Below, in pieces: positions 1 through 7,932 of a stretch of DNA of 64,000 nt. The notes beneath the pieces are model-generated. The model saw nothing but the letters and a program-made list of their open reading frames with translations. It was not told the DNA's origin and did no database searches. Position numbers and translations under genes: made by a program. The DNA comes from Micavibrio sp. UBA1850 (GTDB taxonomy: Bacteria; Pseudomonadota; Alphaproteobacteria; Micavibrionales; Micavibrionaceae), in assembly GCA_002338525.1 (NCBI GenBank), contig DDIM01000004.1, forward strand, positions 186,001-250,000, read 5' to 3'. Each line of letters starts with the position of its first letter. The stretch's first letter is position 1.

Positions 1-1
1 G

Positions 2-679
2 CAATACCCTAAACTATCATTATCTGAAATTCCTGATTGTAACTGGCTTGATCATGTCTATGAAATGCAGCCACCGTTCGAGCGCGCCGGATTTCATATA
101 TTTGGCTCACATGATGCACACAAAAAAAAGCCTACTGATAAAATATTGATTGAAATGAATGCCGCACGCGCCTTCGGCGCAGGAACGCATGGCACGACGG
201 CTGGCTGCCTTGACTATATTGAACGGTTAAAACAAAGTTCTTTCAAACCAAAAAAGATTCTAGATGTCGGAACCGGATCAGGAATTCTCACAATTGCCGC
301 TCATAAAATATGGGACGATGCCATAATTGTTGCAACTGACATCGAGCAAGATGCGATAGAAACATCGCAAGAACAATTTAACCTTAATAATTGCAATGGC
401 GACATTACACTGGTGCTAAGCGACAATTTAAAAAATGAACCCACTGCCACCCATGCGCCCTATGACTTAATTATGGCCAATATATTGGCAGAGCCCTTAA
501 GCGCATTAAAAAATGACATCATAAAGCTTTGCGCGCCAAATGCTCATATCATCCTCTCAGGCATATCAAATGAAGCCCTTGGCAATATAAGTGATATCTA
601 CACATCTACGAACTCAGTCGAGATAATTGATCAGATCAATATTGATGGGTGGAACAGCCTTTTACTAAAGCATGTCTAA
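2..679 (+). CDS. prmA: Ribosomal protein L11 methyltransferase PrmA, 5'-truncated by the window edge
   Basis: PrmA uses S-adenosylmethionine to methylate ribosomal protein L11 in the cytoplasm. The frame is open from base 2 with no stop before the first internal ATG at 65. The upstream residues (NWLDHVYEM) fit the family, so the real start lies outside the window. The SAM-binding loop DVGTGSGILTIAA and the catalytic-region motif ANILAEPL are both present and intact. About 225 residues are visible of a family length near 290. The gene ends 16 nt before the stop of tsaE, which runs the other way. Identification is firm; only the N-terminal substrate-binding domain is missing. Confidence 0.93.
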   Translation, partial: QYPKLSLSEIPDCNWLDHVYEMQPPFERAGFHIFGSHDAHKKKPTDKILIEMNAARAFGAGTHGTTAGCLDYIERLKQSSFKPKKILDVGTGSGILTIAAHKIWDDAIIVATDIEQDAIETSQEQFNLNNCNGDITLVLSDNLKNEPTATHAPYDLIMANILAEPLSALKNDIIKLCAPNAHIILSGISNEALGNISDIYTSTNSVEIIDQINIDGWNSLLLKHV

Positions 680-697
680 AAAATTCTAAGATTTTTT
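678..697. terminator. AT-only hairpin between convergent prmA and tsaE
   Basis: A 7-bp inverted repeat (AAAAAAT, 678-684, and ATTTTTT, 691-697) with a 6-nt loop sits in the gap between the two convergent stop codons. It is symmetrical and could end transcription from either side. The stem has no G or C, so it would be weak. Confidence 0.3.
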
Positions 698-1112
698 AAG
701 AAATGTCTATGACGCGATGATCGCCTTCAATTTTGATAGAGACACTTTTGAAATGTTGCGGTGTTAACTCTGCCAAACGCTCTGACCACTCAACCAGTAA
801 AACACCCTCGCTTAGTGCATCCTCCCAGCCTATTTCATAAATTTCTTCCGGATCCTCTAGACGGTATAAATCAAAATGCCAGATCGGGAATTGAGGCGTA
901 TCATATTGTTGAACGAGAGTGAACGTGGGACTGGGCACGATCAAGTTTGGATCTTGTGATAAAGTTTGAATGACACTACGCGCAAAAACAGATTTTCCCG
1001 CCCCTAACGTGCCTTTTAAAAACACGATATCGCCATCCTTCAAAGAGGCTGAAAACTGACATGCAATGTCAATTGTTTCTCGTTCTGATTTTGAATGATA
1101 AATCTTGCCCAT
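696..1112 (-). CDS. tsaE: tRNA threonylcarbamoyladenosine biosynthesis ATPase TsaE
   Basis: TsaE is the small P-loop ATPase that works with TsaB and TsaD to make the t6A37 modification on ANN-decoding tRNAs. The 138-residue protein has the Walker A loop GTLGAGKSVFAR near residue 35, the family signature SPTFTLVQQYD, and the HFDLYRLEDPEEIYEIGW block that carries the conserved acidic residues. Length is normal for the family. It is transcribed away from the ferredoxin reductase gene; the two start codons are only 27 nt apart and share a palindromic control region. tsaB and tsaD are not in view. Confidence 0.95.
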   Translation of the reverse strand: MGKIYHSKSERETIDIACQFSASLKDGDIVFLKGTLGAGKSVFARSVIQTLSQDPNLIVPSPTFTLVQQYDTPQFPIWHFDLYRLEDPEEIYEIGWEDALSEGVLLVEWSERLAELTPQHFKSVSIKIEGDHRVIDIS

Positions 1113-1132
1113 AACGGTAAACCGTTATAAAC
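1105..1132 (+). promoter_or_regulatory. Promoter of the ferredoxin reductase gene with an 18-bp palindrome as its spacer
   Basis: TTGCCC (1105-1110) and TATAAA (1127-1132) form a -35/-10 pair with a 16-bp spacer. The spacer region is a perfect inverted repeat, ATAACGGT-AA-ACCGTTAT (1111-1128). It overlaps the start codon of tsaE on the other strand. The expected transcription start falls at about the ATG at 1140, so the mRNA would be leaderless. A dimeric regulator bound here could control both divergent genes. The palindrome is seen directly; the regulator is inferred. Confidence 0.5.
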
Positions 1133-1139
1133 AAAAGAC

Positions 1140-2168
1140 ATGAAATTACAAACAGAAACACAATATATCACAGATGTAGCCATTATTGGCGCTGGACCCG
1201 TAGGGCTTTTTACAATATTTGAGTGCGGTATGGTGGGTTTGAAATGCCATATAATCGACTCTCTTGAAGATATCGGGGGTCAGTGTACGGCGCTTTACCC
1301 TGAAAAACCAATCTATGATATTCCAGGCCTTCCCGCCGTACAAGCAGCCGATCTTATTGCAAATCTTGAAAAGCAAGCAGCACCTTATGAGCCTATATAC
1401 CATTTGGGACAATCAGTGGTCGGTCTTGAAAAACAAAATAACGACACATATACGCTCACGACATCAAAAGGCACATCAATAAACGCAAAGGCCGTCATCA
1501 TTGCAGCAGGCGCAGGTGCATTTGGGCCTAATCGACCACCATTAGAGGGGCTTGAACATTTCGAAGGCACATCAATCTTTTACGCCATTCGTAACAAACA
1601 ACAGTTTGCGGAAAAAGACATTGTGATTGCAGGAGGGGGTGACAGTGCCCTTGATTGGGCTATTGCGCTGGAGCCTATTGCACGTTCTGTCACAATCGTT
1701 CATCGCCGCGCTAAATTCAGAGGCGCACCTGATAGCGTAACAAAACTTCACGAATTGGCAGAGGCACAAAAAATAAAACTACAAACGCCATACCAACTCA
1801 GCGCGCTTGAAGGTGAGCAAGATACAGGCCAAATAAAAAACGTTATAGTATCGGACTTGGACGGTAACCAAGAAACTCTCAAAGCAGATGCTTTACTATG
1901 CTTTTTTGGGCTTGCCACTTCACTTGGTGTGATTGCTAATTGGGGGCTCGATATTGAAAAGAAAGAGCTTAAAATTGATCAACAAACAAGTCAGACCAGC
2001 GTAGAAGGTATCTATGCCGTGGGTGACATTGCAACCTATCCTAAAAAGCTACGTCTTATTTTAACGGGCTTTGCAGAGGCCGCACACGCAGCGCACAGCA
2101 TCTATGATCGTGTTTATCCTGACACACCACTGCATTTTGAATACTCCACAACAAAGGGTGTTGGTTAA
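1140..2168 (+). CDS. Ferredoxin/flavodoxin-NADP+ reductase, thioredoxin-reductase-like type
   Basis: A 342-residue two-dinucleotide-binding flavoprotein that passes electrons between NADPH and ferredoxin or flavodoxin. The FAD-binding fingerprint VAIIGAGPVGLF lies at residues 13-24, followed by GGQCTALYPEKPIYDIPG. The NAD(P)-binding fold has IAGGGDSALDWA near residue 163, and the FAD-closing motif YAVGDIATYPKK lies near residue 292. The redox-active CxxC of true thioredoxin reductases is absent; GGDSALDW stands where it would be. That puts the protein in the TrxR-like FNR group common in Alphaproteobacteria and Firmicutes. No Shine-Dalgarno sequence precedes the ATG, in line with a leaderless transcript. 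Confidence 0.88.
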   Translation: MKLQTETQYITDVAIIGAGPVGLFTIFECGMVGLKCHIIDSLEDIGGQCTALYPEKPIYDIPGLPAVQAADLIANLEKQAAPYEPIYHLGQSVVGLEKQNNDTYTLTTSKGTSINAKAVIIAAGAGAFGPNRPPLEGLEHFEGTSIFYAIRNKQQFAEKDIVIAGGGDSALDWAIALEPIARSVTIVHRRAKFRGAPDSVTKLHELAEAQKIKLQTPYQLSALEGEQDTGQIKNVIVSDLDGNQETLKADALLCFFGLATSLGVIANWGLDIEKKELKIDQQTSQTSVEGIYAVGDIATYPKKLRLILTGFAEAAHAAHSIYDRVYPDTPLHFEYSTTKGVG

Positions 2169-2208
2169 ATATATTGACATAATAATTATTTGGGCGTAAA
2201 CATTATGC

Positions 2209-2631
2209 ATGGATATCAAGCCACTATTTAATGCAGCAACCAAATTTATGGATGAAACAAGGCAGTTTCATAGAAAAAACGCGAGCCAAATTCTAGAATT
2301 TGGAACCGGTATTATGGCGAGTATTGGTGTTGGCGCAATGATTAGCCCGTCAAATATGGCATGGGTTGGTCTATCGGCTGCTCTCATGGCAAATCTAGGT
2401 TATAGTTGCCAATGCAGCCCCAAATCATCAGAACCAAAAAAACAATTAAATTCGAAAAGAGTAGGTAAGGGCTTTGCGTATAGCATTCTTCCCGTTTTAG
2501 CCATTGCCACCACTGACCTTAAACAAGACGAACAAACGCTAGCAAAAACGCATGAAGACGATCAAAGCCAGACGATCGTCATCACTAAAAATAATGAGTA
2601 TAATGATACGCAACTAAACCTTGATTTATAG
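2209..2631 (+). CDS. Unknown protein with two hydrophobic segments
   Basis: I do not recognise this 140-residue protein. Residues 29-62 form a long hydrophobic stretch rich in Gly, Ala and Met that could be one or two membrane passes. A second hydrophobic patch (about 85-98) follows a basic stretch. The C-terminal 40 residues are acidic and Asn/Asp-rich and probably soluble. The gene follows the ferredoxin reductase by 40 nt on the same strand and precedes thrS by 69 nt, so it could be co-transcribed with either. An inner-membrane location is inferred; no function can be proposed. Confidence 0.55.
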   Translation: MDIKPLFNAATKFMDETRQFHRKNASQILEFGTGIMASIGVGAMISPSNMAWVGLSAALMANLGYSCQCSPKSSEPKKQLNSKRVGKGFAYSILPVLAIATTDLKQDEQTLAKTHEDDQSQTIVITKNNEYNDTQLNLDL

Positions 2632-2700
2632 CGCCCTCTATGGCTTTCTATCTGTACATACACAAAAAGTAATGTAGTAAAAACCAGCAGAGACGAACCC

Positions 2701-4695
2701 ATGACAAACGCTATGAAAACCCAAGACGAAAAAAATCAAATTACCGTTACATTTCCTGATGGAAATACGCGCGAATTTACCACGGGTGTTACGGGTTTAG
2801 AGATTGCAAAAAGCATCTCAAGCTCACTAGCAAAAGCAGCGGTAGCCATCTCTTTCAATGGCGTTCAAAAAGATTTGTCTGACACACTTCATGAAAATGG
2901 ACAGATTGGAATCATCACAACCAAAGATGATGAAGGCCTCGAAATTATGCGCCACACTCTAACAGCCCAAGTTCTCGCTCGAGCTGTTAAGAACTTATAC
3001 CCTAGTGCAAAGCTTGCGATTGGCCCGACAATTGATAATGGCTTTTACTATGATGTTGCATTCGAAAAGGCACTTTCTTCGGAAGACCTTGTCACCATCG
3101 AAAAAGAAATGCGCAAAGTCATTGGAAACGGGAACACGATCACAAAAAAAGTTATGCCTAAGGCTGAGGCCATCGCATTGTTTAAAGAGCGCAATGAGCC
3201 ATACAAGATTGATATCATCGAGCGCGCCCAGGGCGACACAGTACAAATTTATTTCCAAGACAACACAGATTTTATCGACTTATGTGTTGGCCCCCATCTT
3301 CCGCATTTACGCAAAATGGGCCCCTTTAAGCTTATGAAAATTGCTGGTGCTTATTGGCGCGGAGATTCAAACAATGAAATGCTCACTCGTATATACGGCA
3401 CAGCATGGCGCAACGATGATGAGCTGAAAACATATCTAACTCAGCTAGAAGAAGCAGAAAAACGCGATCACAGAAAACTTGGAAAAGAAATGGATCTATT
3501 CCACCTTCAAGAAGAGGCACAGGGGTCTGTTTTTTGGCACTCACAAGGGGTCACAATTTACAACGCATTGCAGGACTACATTCGTAGACGTGTTGATGCT
3601 GCGGATTACAAAGAAGTTAAAACACCTCAGCTTATGAACCAAAAGTTTTGGTCACAATCTGGTCACTGGCAAAAATATCGAGAAGACATGTTTGTGGTGC
3701 CAGATGTTGTGCCTAATACAGAAGAAGATGGACCTGTATTTAAAGAAGAACCAAAAGAGTTTTTGGCTTTAAAACCCATGAACTGCCCCGCTCATGTTCA
3801 AATATTCAAACAGGGCATAAAATCATATAAAGACTTACCTGTGCGCATGGCTGAATTTGGATGCTGTCACAGAAACGAAGCCCATGGCGCATTGCATGGT
3901 ATTATGCGCCTGCGCCAGTTTACACAAGATGACGCGCATATCTTTTGCCGTGAGGATCAAATCTTAGAAGAAAGTAAGTCGTTTTGTAAGCTTGTTGAGA
4001 GCATATACAAAGATCTTGGTTTTGAAGACTACACCATTACATTAGAAACCCGTCCGGAAAACCGTGTTGGATCTGACGAGCTTTGGGATAAAGCCGAACA
4101 AGGTCTTATGGACGCACTCGATCAGATCAATTTCAAATATACAATATCAGAAGGTGATGGCGCCTTTTATGGGCCAAAACTTGGCTTTATTATACGTGAT
4201 GCTATTGGCCGTGAATGGGGCTGTGCGACACTGCAGCTAGACTTCAATCTGCCTGAGCGTTTAGATGCAACATTTATAGGTGAAGACGGTGAAAAACACC
4301 GACCTGTTATGCTTCACCGCGCCGTATTAGGATCAATTGAGCGCTTCATTGGTATAATGATCGAATCTTATGCTGGGAAACTGCCTTTATGGCTTGCCCC
4401 AACACAGTGCGTGATTGCCACAATCACAACCAAAGCCGACGCATATGCCCAAGAATTATATGAGCAAATGAAAAAAGCAGGCCTTCGTGTTGAACTCGAC
4501 ATTAGAAACGAAAAAATTAACTACAAGGTACGTGAGCATTCCCATAAAAAAGTGCCTAATATTTTCGTTCTTGGCGCAAAGGAAGCAGAAGAAAAAACGG
4601 TTGCAATTAGACGTTTAGGCGGTAAAGACCAAGACATTATGTCTTCTGAAGACGCCGTCAAGCAAATGATTGAAGACGCCAAACCGCCGTTCTAA
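2701..4695 (+). CDS. thrS: Threonyl-tRNA synthetase ThrS
   Basis: Class II synthetase that charges tRNA-Thr. Domain order in its 664 residues: an N-terminal TGS domain (about 13-75), the editing domain (about 80-235), the catalytic core (about 255-545) and the anticodon-binding domain (about 550-655). The catalytic zinc site begins with MNCPAH, and motif 2 is seen as HRNEAHGALHGIMRLRQF. In the editing domain C195 and H199 (CVGPH) are present. The HxxxH pair, however, reads H85-T-L-T-A89, so the second histidine is lost. Charging should be normal, but proofreading of Ser-tRNA-Thr may not be. A later ATG at 2716 is also possible as the start. Confidence 0.97.
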   Translation: MTNAMKTQDEKNQITVTFPDGNTREFTTGVTGLEIAKSISSSLAKAAVAISFNGVQKDLSDTLHENGQIGIITTKDDEGLEIMRHTLTAQVLARAVKNLYPSAKLAIGPTIDNGFYYDVAFEKALSSEDLVTIEKEMRKVIGNGNTITKKVMPKAEAIALFKERNEPYKIDIIERAQGDTVQIYFQDNTDFIDLCVGPHLPHLRKMGPFKLMKIAGAYWRGDSNNEMLTRIYGTAWRNDDELKTYLTQLEEAEKRDHRKLGKEMDLFHLQEEAQGSVFWHSQGVTIYNALQDYIRRRVDAADYKEVKTPQLMNQKFWSQSGHWQKYREDMFVVPDVVPNTEEDGPVFKEEPKEFLALKPMNCPAHVQIFKQGIKSYKDLPVRMAEFGCCHRNEAHGALHGIMRLRQFTQDDAHIFCREDQILEESKSFCKLVESIYKDLGFEDYTITLETRPENRVGSDELWDKAEQGLMDALDQINFKYTISEGDGAFYGPKLGFIIRDAIGREWGCATLQLDFNLPERLDATFIGEDGEKHRPVMLHRAVLGSIERFIGIMIESYAGKLPLWLAPTQCVIATITTKADAYAQELYEQMKKAGLRVELDIRNEKINYKVREHSHKKVPNIFVLGAKEAEEKTVAIRRLGGKDQDIMSSEDAVKQMIEDAKPPF

Positions 4696-4788
4696 ATTTC
4701 TAAAACGTGGAATATTAAGCTTTTCTAAACCTTTTTCTTGTCTAATAAAGAAACGATATAGGACAAGACTAGGGAAGAAAGTTTAAAA

Positions 4789-5721
4789 ATGCACGAAAAC
4801 AAAGGCATATTGCGCTCAATAAAAGCACACCTCAACCACAACAAGTTGGGGGATATTCTTGTCCTTAAAGGTACAATTACAACGGACCAGCTAAAGACAC
4901 TCTTAAAACAACAGAAAGAACAATCTGTGCGTTTTGGTGATCTGCTTGTACAAGACAATATTATATCAAAATCACAGCTTTATCGTGCGCTCGCAACACA
5001 ATCAGTTTTCCGCTCACTAGCCCTAGCCGTTGCAACATTTGCAACTTTGTCAGCTTTTTCAATTAAAACATCAAGAGCCGGTACTATTAAAGATATTCCA
5101 GCAGGCATATCTCTTGTTTCTGCGGCAAAAGACTTTCAGTCTGTGAATTACTATCCTGCATTGTTTGGCACAAACGAGCGTTCTTCAAAAGATATTTCAG
5201 CCTTCACAAAATGGAGCAATATGTTTGCAAAGTTTGAACGCGATATAACTCAAAATCGCGGTAAAAGTGAAATGGTAAAGTGGAAATCCGAAATAGAAAA
5301 ATATAAAGGTATGCCGCTAAGAACTATGGCGGCAAAGGTGAATACTTTTATTAATAAAACACCATATATCACAGACAGCAAGAATTGGGGCAAATCAGAT
5401 TATTGGGCAACACCTGTCGAATTTTTTACACGTGGTGGTGACTGCGAAGACTTTGCGATTGCAAAATATGTCTCGCTTCGCGCACTAGGCGTTCCTGAGA
5501 ACCGCATGAGAATTGCTATCGTACAAGATACGGTGAAAAACATACCGCATGCCATATTAGTGGTATACACCAACTCTGGGGCTATGATTTTGGACAATCA
5601 ATCAACCGTTATGAAAAGAGCAGACACGGTGAAGAGATACAAGCCTATCTTCTCAATCAACCGCACTGCTTGGTGGGTACACAAAGCACCGACAACAACA
5701 TTGGTTGCATCTGCGCGATAA
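4789..5721 (+). CDS. Membrane-anchored LapG-like cysteine protease with N-terminal MshEN-like domain
   Basis: 310 residues in three parts. Residues 19-42 and 48-71 are two tandem 24-residue motifs (KLGDILVLKGTITTDQLK and RFGDLLVQDNIISKSQLY) of the MshEN/GspE-N type, a fold that binds cyclic di-GMP in some proteins. Residues 73-92 form one membrane pass. Residues 95-310 are a bacterial transglutaminase-like cysteine peptidase (DUF920, the LapG family). Its catalytic triad appears as C219 in GGDCEDFA, H254 in IPHAILVV and D269 in ILDNQ. DCED also holds the acidic residues that bind calcium in LapG. LapG itself is a free periplasmic protease that releases adhesins. Here the protease would be tied to the membrane with a cytoplasmic sensor on the same chain. 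No LapD or RTX adhesin is nearby. Confidence 0.8.
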   Translation: MHENKGILRSIKAHLNHNKLGDILVLKGTITTDQLKTLLKQQKEQSVRFGDLLVQDNIISKSQLYRALATQSVFRSLALAVATFATLSAFSIKTSRAGTIKDIPAGISLVSAAKDFQSVNYYPALFGTNERSSKDISAFTKWSNMFAKFERDITQNRGKSEMVKWKSEIEKYKGMPLRTMAAKVNTFINKTPYITDSKNWGKSDYWATPVEFFTRGGDCEDFAIAKYVSLRALGVPENRMRIAIVQDTVKNIPHAILVVYTNSGAMILDNQSTVMKRADTVKRYKPIFSINRTAWWVHKAPTTTLVASAR

Positions 5722-5769
5722 TCAGGCTATAACCTCCGTAACTAGACATAAATATTTATGGAGGTAAGT

Positions 5770-6825
5770 ATGATAAGTTCAGTTCAAAAGCAAAGCGCAG
5801 CTAATAAAAAGCATATTCTTTTTGCTGATTTTGATAACACACAGCTACTCACTAAAGAACAAAGTGCTGTCGTTACGTATCAAAATATTTTGTCTAACCT
5901 TGCCCTTCAGAATTTATCAAATAACGGCGATATAAACCTCATACACTGCACTGGGCGCGTCTTTTCTGATATACACCGCGATATTAAAAGCGGTCATCAC
6001 TCGCAGCTTCCATTTCCAACTGCTGCCCAAACACCACATATTATATGCGGGGTAGGGACTGAGATTTACACATTAAATAATCTTGGTGAATATGAATTAG
6101 ACACGCAGTGGAATAAAAAACTCAAAGAAACCGGCTTTGAAGACGCAATAAAAAGTTTCACTGTAAAAATAAATGGACGAATTATTTCGCATTTTTGCCA
6201 CTTAATTGAAAATACCCTCGGCGCAGATATAAATCTTAAACCACAAGATGATTCTAAAAATACAAATTTAAAAAAGAGTATGTGGGGCGAGATAAAAGGC
6301 TCAGATCATTTCACAAACGACGAACTTAAAACTGCCGTACAAAAAACACTTCATGCCGTTTGTAAGTTTGAAGATGACCAAAAAATAGAAGTCACAACCT
6401 CCATACAATCAGGAAAAATTGCCATTGATCTAACACCAAAAGGTGCTAATAAACATGAAGCATGCATGTATTTGGCAGGTAAGCTGGGCTATACACCTGA
6501 TGAAATATGGGCAGCTGGAGATTCACTTAACGATGGACATTGTATTCATTTATCAGGCGCTAACGTCATTGTTGTCGGAAACGCACAAGCTGATCTGATA
6601 AAGGCAATCCATAATGAAAATAAAGCCGCACAGGTGAATTTTGCAAAACTAGAAAATGAAGCTGCAAGCGGCATTATAGAGTGTTTAGAGCACGCAAACA
6701 TTATTACACATAAAGCAATCATAAGCGCACAAAATGAAGCATGTACGAAAATGTCGGACATACAAAATTATTTCGTGGATTATCCCGAAACAAAGTCTCA
6801 AAATCCGTACAAACATTACTATTGA
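5770..6825 (+). CDS. HAD-superfamily (IIB, sucrose-phosphatase-like) hydrolase
   Basis: Predicted cytoplasmic Mg2+-dependent phosphatase. The four HAD motifs are present: motif I FADFDNT near residue 16, motif II HCTGR near residue 60, the motif III lysine in LTPKGANKHEA, and motif IV WAAGDSLNDGHCI near residue 250. The cap region between motifs II and III is large, as in HAD type IIB enzymes such as sucrose-6-phosphate or trehalose-phosphate phosphatases. The substrate cannot be told from sequence. The start at 5770 is preferred over the ATG at 5758 because a strong GGAGGT ribosome-binding site (5760-5765) lies just upstream of 5770 and overlaps the earlier ATG. Confidence 0.72.
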   Translation: MISSVQKQSAANKKHILFADFDNTQLLTKEQSAVVTYQNILSNLALQNLSNNGDINLIHCTGRVFSDIHRDIKSGHHSQLPFPTAAQTPHIICGVGTEIYTLNNLGEYELDTQWNKKLKETGFEDAIKSFTVKINGRIISHFCHLIENTLGADINLKPQDDSKNTNLKKSMWGEIKGSDHFTNDELKTAVQKTLHAVCKFEDDQKIEVTTSIQSGKIAIDLTPKGANKHEACMYLAGKLGYTPDEIWAAGDSLNDGHCIHLSGANVIVVGNAQADLIKAIHNENKAAQVNFAKLENEAASGIIECLEHANIITHKAIISAQNEACTKMSDIQNYFVDYPETKSQNPYKHYY

Positions 6826-6958
6826 TTAAAAGGCTTTAATATCTAAAAACTGTCGAAATTTATAATTTCCAATTCACAATTTTCTAATATTAAATGTTGA
6901 CTGCATGATTTTCCATATGTATAAGAAATCAAACTTAACTAATGGAGAAAATAGAGTC

Positions 6959-7105
6959 ATGAAAGAACTCAAACATTATTTTTTACCTAAGGTTGTAGTT
7001 GGTGGCATCTGTGCCGCGGTCGCATTCGGAATGAGTGCTGCAGCAAAGGCAGAAGAAACACCAAAGGCTACAAATACAGCAAAAGCTGTTATGCAACCTA
7101 AGTAA
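6959..7105 (+). CDS. 48-residue exported peptide of unknown function
   Basis: The start at 6959 is chosen because GGAGAAA lies 9-15 nt upstream; an earlier in-frame ATG at 6905 has no such site. The product begins with a Sec signal peptide: a basic start MKELKHYFLPK, a hydrophobic core VVVGGICAAVAFGM and a likely cut after AKA near residue 30. This leaves a mature peptide of only about 18 residues rich in Ala, Thr and Lys. The gene stands alone and is followed by a good terminator, so it is probably a real single-gene unit. I do not recognise the family. Confidence 0.55.
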   Translation: MKELKHYFLPKVVVGGICAAVAFGMSAAAKAEETPKATNTAKAVMQPK

Positions 7106-7135
7106 GATAATATCTTATCATAATTGTAAACACCG

Positions 7136-7167
7136 CTCTCCCAGCTAAGGTTCGGAGAGTTTTTTTA
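7136..7167 (+). terminator. Rho-independent terminator after the small exported peptide gene
   Basis: CTCTCC (7136-7141) pairs with GGAGAG (7154-7159) and is followed by a run of seven T. It works in the plus direction only and lies between two convergent genes. Confidence 0.8.
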
Positions 7168-7175
7168 TGCAAAAA

Positions 7176-7922
7176 TTAATCGTTTAAAATCTTGCTATTG
7201 GCTCCAAAAAGATACCGTCCATTTTCAAAAAAGACTTCTGGTGGTCTTTTGGTCATCTCAAAATAATCATAACCTGTTTTTAAATTTTGCCAAAAAGGAC
7301 GCCATGGAGTTGTGCCTTGAGCCATGATATTCGTTTTTGTCATTGGAAATGGAAAAATATGAACGGGGACTGCTTGCTGGCCATTGCTGTGTGCCAAATC
7401 AACGATCGTATAAATCTCTTCAATCACAGCATCTGTCATCGCATAACATCCAATCGACTCGCATCCCCCATGAACCATAATCAATGATCCCGTACGGCCC
7501 AATGATTGATCATATTTATTAGGAAACCCAATATTGAACGATAGGTAATATTGGCTATTTGGGTTCATAGATTGGCTGGAAACTTGATAAAATCCTTCTG
7601 GTGATTGTTTGTCACCTTCGTAAAGCTTGGGACCAAGATCACCTGAATATTTGCAAATAGGGAATTTTTTATAAAGTGCGTAACGCTCTGAACCATCTTC
7701 TTGGATCCAAAACTCAAGGACTGCTGGTTTTTTAAAAATACGGATAAAGACAGGCGATCCCAGAGAGATTGTACGAAACTTAAACTCTGGCTCGACGCGC
7801 TCTATAACCTCTTGTCTTTTAAAAGGCCATGCCTCTTCAAGATCAGCGCGGATACTCTCAAGAGCTGTCTGACAACCAGTCAGAAGCGTAAGTGCCATAA
7901 AGCAGACAAATAGTGTCTTCAT
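7176..7922 (-). CDS. L,D-transpeptidase (YafK/YkuD family) lipoprotein
   Basis: Murein-related enzyme of the envelope. The N-terminus MKTLFVCFMALTLLTGC ends in a lipobox (LTGC), so the 248-residue product should be a lipoprotein. The YkuD catalytic motif is complete in VHGGCESIGCYAMTD, where His and the second Cys are the active residues; this spelling is typical of the YafK/DpaA branch, whose E. coli member cleaves Braun lipoprotein from peptidoglycan. The start lies 10 nt after the stop of rho on the same strand, so it is probably the last gene of the hemE-hemH-hemJ-rho block. The exact substrate is inferred from the subfamily only. Confidence 0.85.
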   Translation of the reverse strand: MKTLFVCFMALTLLTGCQTALESIRADLEEAWPFKRQEVIERVEPEFKFRTISLGSPVFIRIFKKPAVLEFWIQEDGSERYALYKKFPICKYSGDLGPKLYEGDKQSPEGFYQVSSQSMNPNSQYYLSFNIGFPNKYDQSLGRTGSLIMVHGGCESIGCYAMTDAVIEEIYTIVDLAHSNGQQAVPVHIFPFPMTKTNIMAQGTTPWRPFWQNLKTGYDYFEMTKRPPEVFFENGRYLFGANSKILND

Positions 7923-7932
7923 GATAGGGAAA

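Noticed and set aside
1140..2168. Thioredoxin reductase
   Set aside because: Both nucleotide-binding folds match, but the redox CxxC is absent; the ferredoxin-NADP reductase subgroup fits better.
4737..4767. CTTGTC-N19-GACAAG inverted repeat before the LapG-like gene as an operator, with a similar TTGTC-TAA-GACAA at 9316-9328 upstream of rho
   Set aside because: The half-sites are short and the spacing differs strongly between the two places, so a shared regulator is not supported.
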